DNA of 64,000 nt from an uncultured Marinifilum sp. (lineage in GTDB: Bacteria; Bacteroidota; Bacteroidia; Bacteroidales; Marinifilaceae), in assembly GCF_963677195.1 (NCBI RefSeq), contig NZ_OY781918.1, forward strand, positions 4,514,923-4,578,922. Direction: 5' to 3'. The notes beneath the pieces were generated by a model, which saw only the letters and a program-made list of their open reading frames with translations, was not told the DNA's origin and searched no databases. The position numbers were made by a program, and so were the translations under genes. This document shows, one piece after another, positions 15,975-23,366 of the stretch (positions are counted from its first letter, which is position 1; each line of letters begins with the position of its first letter).

Positions 15975-17768
15975 TTACTGAATGCTTATCGCATTAAACT
16001 TACATTTCTCCATACAAGCACCACATTTAATACATTTCGAAGTATCAATAACGTGAGCCTCTTTGCGCTCTCCTGAAATACAGTCAACTGGACAATTTCG
16101 AGCACAAAGCGTACATCCAACACAGAGTTCGGGATCAATTACATATTGCATTAAAGCTTTACATTGTCCTGATGGACATTTATGATCTACCACGTGCGCC
16201 ACATATTCATCGTAGAAATTTTCGAGAGTAGAAAGAACAGGATTTGGTGATGTTTGCCCTAATCCACAAAGAGAGGTATCTTTAATTACAACACTCAGAT
16301 TTCTTAATAAATCGAGATCTTCCATTGTACCTTTTCCTTCGGTAATTCTATCGAGTATTTCATACAAACGCTTGTTACCAACACGACAAGGAGTACATTT
16401 ACCACACGATTCTTCCACCGTAAAATCTAAATAGAATTTAGCCATTGAAACCATGCAATCATCTTCATCCATTACGATCATACCACCTGATCCCATCATA
16501 GAACCAGCAGCAAGGAGATTATCAAAATCGATAGGAGTATCAAGGTGTTTCTCGGTTAAGCATCCACCCGATGGACCACCTGTTTGCACAGCCTTAAATT
16601 TCTTTCCATCTTTTATTCCACCACCAATTTCGTAAATTACTTCACGAAGAGTGGTTCCCATAGGCACCTCAATTAATCCTACATTATTAATTTTACCAGC
16701 CAAAGCAAACACTTTGGTTCCTTTAGATTTTTCGGTACCAATTTTATTGAACCAAGATGCTCCCTTATTAATTATAACGGGAACATTGGCAAAGGTTTCA
16801 ACATTATTTACGTTTGTAGGCTTTCCATTATATCCCGATTCGGCAGGGAATGGAGGTTTTACTGTTGGCTCACCTCTTAATCCTTCCATAGAATGGATTA
16901 ATGCAGTTTCTTCGCCACACACAAAAGCTCCGGCACCATAACGCATTTCAACATCAAAATTAAAGCCTGAACCAAGAATATCTTTGCCTAACAATCCGTA
17001 ATCACGGGCTTGAGCAATTGCCACTTTTAAACGATCGATAGCCAGCGGATATTCGGCTCGAATATAGATCACACCTTTATCGGCACCCATTGTATATCCA
17101 CAAATTGCCATTGCTTCCAATACTGAATGAGGATCACCTTCTAAGATAGAACGATCCATAAATGCTCCTGGATCCCCCTCATCGGCATTACAAACCACGT
17201 ATTTCTGATCGGCATCATTTTTAGAGGCAAATTCCCATTTTAGACCGGTAGGAAATCCTCCACCTCCTCGTCCGCGCAAACCCGATTCTTTAATTTCATC
17301 GATAACCGATTGAGGAGTCATATCGCTTAAACATTTTCCAAGGGCTGCATACCCATCTGTACCGATATATTCATCAATATTTTCAGGATTTATAAATCCG
17401 CAATTACGAAGAGCAATACGAATTTGCTTTTTATAGAATCCCATGTGTTTGGAATCGCTAACCACTTCTTTTTTATCTGGATCAACATAAAGCAGACGCA
17501 TTACCTTACGGCCTTTAACAATATGTTCATCTATAATTTCTTCGGCATCTTCTGGCTTTACTTCAGTATAAAAAGTATTGTCGGGAAGAATTTTTACGAT
17601 GGGTCCTTTTTCGCAAAAGCCAAAGCAACCAGTCATTACCACCTGAACCTCATCTTCAAGCCCTTTGGCTTTTAGAGCATCCTGTAGATTATTTTGAATA
17701 GTCTCACTTGCAGACGCCCTACAACCGGTACCTCCACAAATAAGAATATGCATTTTATACTTTTCCAT
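15975..17768 (-). CDS. hydB: HydB, NuoF-like NADH/FMN subunit of the [FeFe] hydrogenase
   Basis: 597 residues. N-terminal thioredoxin-like [2Fe-2S] domain (LICGGTGCRAS, then MTGCFGFCEKGP), the NuoF core with GLRGRGGGGFPTGLKWEF (FMN/NADH glycine loop) and GAGAFVCGEETALIHS, the N3-type cluster in ESCGKCTPCR plus CGLGQTSPNPVL, and a C-terminal 2x[4Fe-4S] ferredoxin domain (CVGCTLCARNCP and CIKCGACMEKC). It is the bifurcating flavin subunit of HydABC. It starts 20 bp after the small [2Fe-2S] protein gene and ends 13 bp before hydA, so it is a tight operon member. Confidence 0.95.
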   Translation of the reverse strand: MEKYKMHILICGGTGCRASASETIQNNLQDALKAKGLEDEVQVVMTGCFGFCEKGPIVKILPDNTFYTEVKPEDAEEIIDEHIVKGRKVMRLLYVDPDKKEVVSDSKHMGFYKKQIRIALRNCGFINPENIDEYIGTDGYAALGKCLSDMTPQSVIDEIKESGLRGRGGGGFPTGLKWEFASKNDADQKYVVCNADEGDPGAFMDRSILEGDPHSVLEAMAICGYTMGADKGVIYIRAEYPLAIDRLKVAIAQARDYGLLGKDILGSGFNFDVEMRYGAGAFVCGEETALIHSMEGLRGEPTVKPPFPAESGYNGKPTNVNNVETFANVPVIINKGASWFNKIGTEKSKGTKVFALAGKINNVGLIEVPMGTTLREVIYEIGGGIKDGKKFKAVQTGGPSGGCLTEKHLDTPIDFDNLLAAGSMMGSGGMIVMDEDDCMVSMAKFYLDFTVEESCGKCTPCRVGNKRLYEILDRITEGKGTMEDLDLLRNLSVVIKDTSLCGLGQTSPNPVLSTLENFYDEYVAHVVDHKCPSGQCKALMQYVIDPELCVGCTLCARNCPVDCISGERKEAHVIDTSKCIKCGACMEKCKFNAISIQ

Positions 17769-17788
17769 AATTGCAATTTCTTTTACGT

Positions 17789-18184
17789 TTATTTGTCAAT
17801 AGTTTTGTAGTTAACAGGAATAATGCCATCTACTAATTCACCTTGCTTAATGTATTTTTCAATAATTTCATCAGCTTTTTTTAGATCAACATCTCCAAAA
17901 ACAACAGGATCTTTTCCTGGCATTGTTACTTCAATAGTAGGTTCAGCATAGCAATAGCCCATACATCCTGTTTGGGTTACAATTGTCTGAATCCCTCTTT
18001 TGGCAGTTGCCTCAATAAGGAACTCCATCACCTCTTTAGCTCCCGAAGCAATTCCGCAAGTTGCCATAGCAACTTTAATCTGAATCATGCTCTCCGGATC
18101 GTTGCTTTTCTCCCTAAGGTCCATTTTGGCCTGCAGCTCTTCTTTTATTCTCTTCAGATCTGCAAGGGATTTAACTTTTGCCAT
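17789..18184 (-). CDS. Thioredoxin-like (2Fe-2S) ferredoxin-domain protein
   Basis: 131 residues: a helical N-terminus (LADLKRIKEELQAKMDLREK) then a thioredoxin-like [2Fe-2S] fold with MATCGIASGAKEVMEF and QTGCMGYCYAEPTIEVTMPG, giving the four-Cys set. It resembles the N-terminal domain of HydB and is found in hydrogenase operons between the kinase-like ATPase and hydB. It is probably an electron carrier or an accessory subunit of the complex. It lies 34 bp after the ATPase gene and 20 bp before hydB. Exact role unknown. Confidence 0.85.
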   Translation of the reverse strand: MAKVKSLADLKRIKEELQAKMDLREKSNDPESMIQIKVAMATCGIASGAKEVMEFLIEATAKRGIQTIVTQTGCMGYCYAEPTIEVTMPGKDPVVFGDVDLKKADEIIEKYIKQGELVDGIIPVNYKTIDK

Positions 18185-18218
18185 AATCTCAAATTATTAA
18201 AGGTTAGAATTTAAATAT

Positions 18219-18758
18219 TTATATTATTGTGTTTAGGTTCTCTTTAATCATCTCTTTTAGGTATTGCATAATTTCAGGATCGGATACCGAAACTCCTTCC
18301 AGCACTTCTTTCACCTCTTTGGTATCAAAAACATACTCTCCCTTATCGGTAATATGTTTATATAAAAAATCCATTTTTGGATTTGCACCTACCAGCAAAA
18401 CCATTATTCCCGCAATATCACCAAGAGAAGGACGATCTAAATGCGAATGTGAGAAAATAGCTTTTAAGCTAGTACCCACTCCTTCCTTCGAATTTATCTC
18501 CACTTTTCCTCCTGTTTGTTCTGCATTTTGCTTTAGCAGAGACAGGCCCAATCCTACTTTTCGTGTAGTTCGGGTGGTGAAAAATGGGTCTGTTACTTTC
18601 TCTAGCATCTGTTTCGACATTCCAATACCATTATCCTTAATGGATATTGAAAACAAATCGAGCTTTTGACTCTCTGTAATTTCCAATTCCACCAAAGATG
18701 CTTCGGCTCTCACCGAATTCTGGATGATATCCATTATATGCATCGACAGATCTTTCAA
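18219..18758 (-). CDS. Histidine-kinase-type ATPase without a phosphoacceptor domain
   Basis: 179 residues. The GHKL ATPase fold starts at once: MHIMDIIQNSVRAEASLVEL (N-box, Asn14), SIKDNGIGMS (G1), PFFTTRTTRKVGLGLSLLKQ (G2) and GGKVEINSKEGVGTSLKAIF. There is no DHp helix with a phosphorylatable His and no sensor or membrane part. A C-terminal extension of about 65 residues follows the ATPase (DIAGIMVLLVGANPKMDFLY onward). It sits between the PHP gene and the [2Fe-2S] protein gene. It may act as a Ser/Thr or atypical kinase in hydrogenase regulation; that is inference from context. Confidence 0.75.
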   Translation of the reverse strand: MKDLSMHIMDIIQNSVRAEASLVELEITESQKLDLFSISIKDNGIGMSKQMLEKVTDPFFTTRTTRKVGLGLSLLKQNAEQTGGKVEINSKEGVGTSLKAIFSHSHLDRPSLGDIAGIMVLLVGANPKMDFLYKHITDKGEYVFDTKEVKEVLEGVSVSDPEIMQYLKEMIKENLNTII

Positions 18759-18773
18759 TTCTCTTCTTTCTAT

Positions 18774-19517
18774 TTATTTTACGATTTCTACACTTCTTCC
18801 TTCTTCCCTACTTAATGCTTTCCTTACTTCAGAAAAATTCAATTCTTCGATATAAAAATCAGTAAATACATTTCCTATATTTTCTATATAATGTGCATCT
18901 GAACTTTGTATAAAATTATACTTGCTCAGATATTTGTTCTTTTTTAGAAACTCACTCTTTGTTGTATGCTGAGAAAGCTCTAAAGCATCCACCTTTAAAT
19001 CGGGTGGTAAAAAGCCCAGCTGACTAATAATACTGTTCACTGTTTTGTTGATATGAGCTGGTATGAACAAACCATTTAATTGGTGAACTTTTTTCTCTAT
19101 CTCGTCAATACTCTTATTTAAAGCAGAAATTAATAAACAATCAATCTCATTAACTATTTCTTCCTTTTCATTAACCACAACCTGATAACCAAATTTACTG
19201 GTATCATTAGGAATGTTTGGCAAGTGTTTATTCAAATATTCCTGAAACTGAGATAGATTATCTTCATCTTCAAAAAAACACAAACAGTGCACTTCTTCTT
19301 TGGTCGTAACTTCGGCACCCATTAAAACCATTATTCCTTGTTTCTTGGCCAGCTCTTTAATTAAGCTGGCATGCAGTGTTGAGTTATGATCTGTAATTCC
19401 TAATATATCGATTCCCTTTTCTTTGGCTTTTCGAACAATATTTACCGGACTCATCTCCAAATCGCCACAAGGAGATAAAACTGTATGAGTATGCAGGTCT
19501 GCCCGGAATTTTTTCAT
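18774..19517 (-). CDS. PHP-domain phosphoesterase-like protein
   Basis: 247 residues. Metal-binding PHP motifs are present: FRADLHTHTVLSPCGDLEMS (motif I), ILGITDHNS (motif II), GAEVTTKEEVHCL (motif III), FIPAHI (His) and QSSDAHYI near the C-terminus. This is the histidinol-phosphatase/polymerase PHP fold and suggests metal-dependent hydrolysis of a phosphoester. It lies between the second DRTGG gene (4 bp) and the ATPase gene (15 bp) inside the hydrogenase operon. It could reverse a phosphorylation made by the kinase-like partners, but the substrate is unknown. Confidence 0.8.
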   Translation of the reverse strand: MKKFRADLHTHTVLSPCGDLEMSPVNIVRKAKEKGIDILGITDHNSTLHASLIKELAKKQGIMVLMGAEVTTKEEVHCLCFFEDEDNLSQFQEYLNKHLPNIPNDTSKFGYQVVVNEKEEIVNEIDCLLISALNKSIDEIEKKVHQLNGLFIPAHINKTVNSIISQLGFLPPDLKVDALELSQHTTKSEFLKKNKYLSKYNFIQSSDAHYIENIGNVFTDFYIEELNFSEVRKALSREEGRSVEIVK

Positions 19518-19521
19518 TCTT

Positions 19522-19860
19522 CTACTTTTTCTTAATCAGTTCATACAACTTCCCAGTAAGTTCAAAAGCTTCCTCATCAGAAGATAAAATCGGAATTCCT
19601 TCGAGATTACTTTGCTCGACAGCATCGGCTTCGGGCTCGTAAGCTTTTACCAGCACAACTGCAGCTAATTCTTTTAAGGAAGCAATGGCCATAATATTTT
19701 TATGTGTTTGCAGAGTTACCCAAATGTGGTTTTCATCGGCATTTCCCATTACATCACTTAACAAATCGGAAGTGTATCCTCCTTCTATCTCTCGATTCAA
19801 GCCTTGCTTACCACTACAAACTTTCAGTCCTAATTTTTCAACTATATCTTTTACTGTCAT
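19522..19860 (-). CDS. DRTGG-domain protein, second paralog
   Basis: 112 residues. It shares with the gene at 21664-22011 the layout DIVEKLGLKV..., GGYTSDLLSDVMGNA and a C-terminal helix, so the two are paralogs. The TSDLLSDVM part is characteristic of small DRTGG-family proteins, a fold found in phosphotransacetylase and CBS-containing pyrophosphatase regulators. No catalytic residues are evident; a ligand-binding or adaptor role is likely. It ends 4 bp before the PHP gene and starts 6 bp after the HydA-like protein gene, so it belongs to the same transcript. Confidence 0.75.
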   Translation of the reverse strand: MTVKDIVEKLGLKVCSGKQGLNREIEGGYTSDLLSDVMGNADENHIWVTLQTHKNIMAIASLKELAAVVLVKAYEPEADAVEQSNLEGIPILSSDEEAFELTGKLYELIKKK

Positions 19861-19866
19861 GGTTTA

Positions 19867-21234
19867 TTAATGATCGTTTAATTTTTTCTTTTCAAATCTT
19901 TTTTTTCCCCAGGTATTTTCTGATATGTCAAATGATTCCTGTGGAGAAATTAGACCTTCCTTAGTGAGCATTTTTTGCAAGAACACACATTGAGTCATTT
20001 TTGCTTTTCCTTGTGCTACATCTTCGGCTAAAGCCTGACACCGTGGCGCACCGCATGCTCCACAATCAATTCCTGGCAAAACCTTCATTATCCGATTAAT
20101 TTTTTTCATTTTCTGCATGGCCACCATCATATCAGAATCTAAACTCACAATAGAACGTGGTTCCACATCATTAATCGACATATTATCTAAAAGATACGAA
20201 GTGTATTTTTCAATTTCTTTTTCTTCGAGCACTGCAGGTTTATTTTTGTGATACCAAGCAGCTCTTTTCCTTAATCTTTCTATTGCTAAAAAACGATTTT
20301 CAGTTGCCAAAACTCCACCCGCACAAGAATGATCGCAAGCGCGCAATTCTAAAAAATCAACATCGGTAATTTCATCGTTCTCTAATTTTTCCAACACTTC
20401 TATTACATTATGAATTTCGTCGATTGCCAAACAACGCCCCGAATATTGCGATGCTTCACCATTGGTCAATGTCCAACCAATGCTTCTTCTGGAAATATGC
20501 TTATCCAAAACATCTTTTTTCCCTTCTGCCTTATTCTGTTTTATGCTAAGAAGAACTTTATTGTAAATAAAATCCATATTAATTACCCCGTTTATTAAGG
20601 ATTCTTCTTCTCCAACCGGACTTTTTACAGCAGCAATTTTTGCAGCGCATGGAGTAACGTAAAAAACGCCTATTTCATCTTGCTTAAACCCTTCATCCAT
20701 TAATTTTTTACGATAAAAAAGAGCAGATATATCAATAACAGGTTTTAAACGAATAATATGATCTACCAAAGCGGGAAATTTAACCTGTATTAAACGAACA
20801 ATTGCAGGACAAAAACTTGAAATAAATGGTCTTTCCTGATGATGATGATTCATATACTCTTTTGTTGCTCCTAGCAGTACATCAACAGTTTCATCTACTT
20901 CGTATACGTGAGTAAATCCCTGTTCAAGGATAACAGAGTAAATTTGTTTCTCGGAAATATTATCGGGGAACTGCCCCAAAAGCACGGTTGGCAATAATGC
21001 AACCCTTTGTTTATAGTTAAAAATTTGAGTAAAATCGTCTTGTTCCACAATAATTGCATTAACAGGACAAGCTTTAAGACACTCTCCGCAATCGACACAA
21101 GCATTTTTATTGATACTCGCTTTTCCATTTTTAACACGAATAGCCGCAGTTGGACATACATTCATACAGTGTGTACAACCAATACAAACTTCGTCTACTA
21201 CTTTTAATGCATGATAAAAATGAACTTCTTCCAT
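19867..21234 (-). CDS. HydA-like putative sensory [FeFe] hydrogenase with Fes4-type C-terminal cluster
   Basis: 455 residues. N-terminal 2x[4Fe-4S] (Cys17-20-23-27, Cys46-49-52-56), an H-cluster-type domain, then a C-terminal four-Cys domain (Cys391, Cys394, Cys399, Cys416). The H-cluster motifs are altered: TSCCPAW becomes SSFCPAI, so the proton-relay Cys is Phe141 while the ligand Cys142 stays; MPCxxKxxE becomes TPCAAKIAA (Cys196 and Lys199 kept, Met and Glu lost); ACPGGC becomes ACDHSC (Cys300, Cys304 kept). All four ligand cysteines remain but the proton path is broken, as in sensory-type [FeFe] hydrogenases. There is no PAS domain. The neighbours are ATPase and DRTGG genes rather than catalytic subunits. 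Sensor role is inferred. Confidence 0.82.
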   Translation of the reverse strand: MEEVHFYHALKVVDEVCIGCTHCMNVCPTAAIRVKNGKASINKNACVDCGECLKACPVNAIIVEQDDFTQIFNYKQRVALLPTVLLGQFPDNISEKQIYSVILEQGFTHVYEVDETVDVLLGATKEYMNHHHQERPFISSFCPAIVRLIQVKFPALVDHIIRLKPVIDISALFYRKKLMDEGFKQDEIGVFYVTPCAAKIAAVKSPVGEEESLINGVINMDFIYNKVLLSIKQNKAEGKKDVLDKHISRRSIGWTLTNGEASQYSGRCLAIDEIHNVIEVLEKLENDEITDVDFLELRACDHSCAGGVLATENRFLAIERLRKRAAWYHKNKPAVLEEKEIEKYTSYLLDNMSINDVEPRSIVSLDSDMMVAMQKMKKINRIMKVLPGIDCGACGAPRCQALAEDVAQGKAKMTQCVFLQKMLTKEGLISPQESFDISENTWGKKRFEKKKLNDH

Positions 21235-21240
21235 TACATA

Positions 21241-21654
21241 CTATTTAAAATAGTTAATTATTTCAAGCTTAGTACCAACATTAACAGTACTTGTAATATT
21301 CATGTGATCGGAATTACGTTTAATATTAGGCAATCCCATTCCTGCTCCAAAACCCATTTCTCTAACCTTAGGAGTTGCTGTTGAAAAACCTTCCTGCATA
21401 GCCTGATTTATGTCTTGTATGCCTGGTCCTTTATCTTCAATCTGAACAATAATTTTATCGGGTTCAACCTCAACCCTCATCACACCTTCGAAAGCATGTG
21501 CTACAACATTAACTTCGGCTTCGTATAAAGAAACAACTGTTCTTTTTATAATTTTAGGGTTTACATTGAGTTGTTTTAGTATTTTCTTAACCTCGCTTGA
21601 AGCAGAACCAGCCTTAGAAAAATTTCCCCCTTCTATTTCAAATTTAAACTTCAT
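21241..21654 (-). CDS. RsbW-like anti-sigma-factor-type Ser/Thr kinase ATPase
   Basis: 137 residues: GHKL ATPase with VSLYEAEVNVVAHAFEGV (N-box), VQIEDKGPGIQDI (G1) and MGFGAGMGLPNIKRNSD (G2). This is the small RsbW/SpoIIAB family form, which binds ATP and either phosphorylates a partner on Ser/Thr or traps a sigma factor. No STAS-domain antagonist or sigma factor is adjacent, so the partner may be the DRTGG proteins or the sensor hydrogenase. It starts 9 bp after the first DRTGG gene and ends 6 bp before the HydA-like gene. Confidence 0.85.
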   Translation of the reverse strand: MKFKFEIEGGNFSKAGSASSEVKKILKQLNVNPKIIKRTVVSLYEAEVNVVAHAFEGVMRVEVEPDKIIVQIEDKGPGIQDINQAMQEGFSTATPKVREMGFGAGMGLPNIKRNSDHMNITSTVNVGTKLEIINYFK

Positions 21655-21663
21655 GCTTCTATT

Positions 21664-22011
21664 TTAATATACAGGTTGCAAACCAAGTTCTCCCAATACA
21701 GAACAAGCTTTAAACATAGAAAACCCGCACTCAATTAATACAATACTATTCTCACAAGCCAACTCTTTCATTTCTTCGCTTACTTTTTTATCCCTTACAA
21801 ATAAAATAAACGAGATATCCGACATCTCGGATGTTCGAATAGTTTGCAAATTATTCAGACCTGTAATTAAAAGAAGATTTTCTGTATCTATAGTTAGTAC
21901 ATCACTCATTAAATCGGATGCAAATCCATAATAAATTTCCTGATTCGAATCGCAATCGCCACAAACAACACGTGCATTAAGTTTATCAACCACATCTAAA
22001 ACTCTCACCAT
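21664..22011 (-). CDS. DRTGG-domain protein, first gene of the hydrogenase operon
   Basis: 115 residues: VLDVVDKLNARVVCGDCDSN, then YGFASDLMSDVLTIDTENLL and a C-terminal KACSVLGELG helix. Paralogous to the gene at 19522-19860 (shared D-V/I-V-x-K-L and G-F/Y-x-S-D-L-x-S-D-V). It also has an extra Cys pair near residues 17-20. It is the first gene of the ten-gene minus-strand run that ends in hydC. No recognisable TAnnTTTG promoter was found in the 316 bp upstream. Confidence 0.75.
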   Translation of the reverse strand: MVRVLDVVDKLNARVVCGDCDSNQEIYYGFASDLMSDVLTIDTENLLLITGLNNLQTIRTSEMSDISFILFVRDKKVSEEMKELACENSIVLIECGFSMFKACSVLGELGLQPVY

Positions 22012-22327
22012 AGTCTATCGTTAAGTTATGTTTATAACTACATTCATTCATTACCGTACTAAGATAAGAATTTGATACAGATTAATAAATGATATTTAAA
22101 GGAATAGATATAAATATTATGAATAAATAATAAGTCTAAATAACACAAATTACCTTAGTGTAACTTTTTTTTTACTACTTACGCAAACCTTTTAAATAAT
22201 CTGTTATTTCTTAAATTAAAATAGATTTGCTTCTTATGAAAAGACTTTTATTTTAAGAAGATTTTTTAAGTATATTCGTTTATCCTAAATTAAACAAATA
22301 CGTATTAATACTTTTTTTCTTTAATTA
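22012..22327. other. Divergent intergenic region between hydrogenase operon and USP-like gene
   Basis: 316 bp, very AT-rich. It holds a TAGATTTG -7 element for the rightward gene and a 10-bp palindrome GTATTAATAC at 22302-22311. I see no matching promoter for the leftward hydrogenase operon and no structured RNA. Confidence 0.4.
22222..22229 (+). promoter_or_regulatory. -7 element (TAGATTTG) upstream of the USP-like gene
   Basis: TAnnTTTG match about 99 bp before the start at 22328. No properly spaced -33 TTG. Confidence 0.4.
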
Positions 22328-23143
22328 ATGACTCAAAAGACACAACATATACTTGTATTAATTCAAGATATGGACCATTTAGAAGTGGCTATAATTTACG
22401 CATTTAAACTTGCAAATATATTTAAGGCTGATGTGGTTTTTGCTCAACTTCCATTATCAAAAAGGATAGAAAATAAAACACTTCCATATCAGTTAATAAA
22501 AACACTAAATGTTTCTAATATTTCTTACAAAGAAGTACAAATAACCAATCCTGAAAAGGAACCAAACAATTTAATAAAAGAGCTGGAGGCAATTTTTATT
22601 GTAAGTCAATTTTCATCTAAAAGCCTAAATTATGGTCTAAAAAAACACAAAGCATTTAAGTATTTATACAGAGCAAGAATTCCTAGTTTTTTAGTTTGCG
22701 ACAAAACATCAGTTAATTGCGATTTAACAAATATTACAGTACCAGTAAGCTATAAGAAAGAAACAAAAGAAAAAATGATTTGGGCCAGCTATTTTGGAAG
22801 ATTCAATAATGCTATTATCCATTTAATTGTGCCAAATGAGAAAAATGAATCCATAATTAGAAAAATTAAAGCAAGTTTGTTGTTTACAAAAAAAATGTAT
22901 GAGCAATTTAATTTCGAATACAAAATTGTAAAAACTGATGTGAAAAGTGGTCGAATAATTAATGAATCATTTCAAATATCGGAGCAATACAATTCCGATT
23001 TAATTGTATTGTTATCGCAAAATAGTAGAAGTTGGTATAGCAGTATTTTTGGTCCTGCTGATATTAAAATGTATTTGCGAAATAAAAAAAATCCTATTCT
23101 TTTTATCAACCCGTTAAAAGATTACTACCTACCTTGCAGTTAG
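22328..23143 (+). CDS. Universal stress protein A-like protein, tandem USP domains
   Basis: 271 residues. First half: HILVLIQDMDHLEVAIIYAF, a USP-type strand-helix start with an adenine-site-like Asp, then IFIVSQFSSKSLNYGLKKHK. Second half: ITVPVSYKKETKEKMIWASY and SDLIVLLSQNSRSWYSSIFG with a terminal NKKNPILFINPL strand. The usual ATP motif G-2x-G-9x-G(S/T) is degenerate (SRSWYSSIFGPADIK), so nucleotide binding is doubtful. It is divergent from the hydrogenase operon and ends at a bidirectional terminator. Its role, probably stress or energy state, is inferred only from the fold. Confidence 0.7.
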   Translation: MTQKTQHILVLIQDMDHLEVAIIYAFKLANIFKADVVFAQLPLSKRIENKTLPYQLIKTLNVSNISYKEVQITNPEKEPNNLIKELEAIFIVSQFSSKSLNYGLKKHKAFKYLYRARIPSFLVCDKTSVNCDLTNITVPVSYKKETKEKMIWASYFGRFNNAIIHLIVPNEKNESIIRKIKASLLFTKKMYEQFNFEYKIVKTDVKSGRIINESFQISEQYNSDLIVLLSQNSRSWYSSIFGPADIKMYLRNKKNPILFINPLKDYYLPCS

Positions 23144-23305
23144 TTGCACTAACTATATTATTTTGGCTAAAATTTTGACAGAAAGAATACTTCTTAAAAA
23201 TATAGAATTTATCATTTGGATTGCTACCTTTAGGATGCAGCAAGATGATTAGACAATAAAAACAACATCAATTCTCTTTTCAAATCTGCTTTAATTATCA
23301 ATCAG

Positions 23306-23343
23306 AAAAAAAGGAATTGCCTTTACTGGCAATTCCTTTTTTT
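23306..23343. terminator. Bidirectional terminator between USP-like and S46 peptidase genes
   Basis: Arms GGAATTGCC/GGCAATTCC around a 6-nt loop with A-run before and T-run after. It serves the convergent genes on both sides. Confidence 0.85.
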
Positions 23344-23366
23344 ATATACTAAACAGGTAGTTTTTA

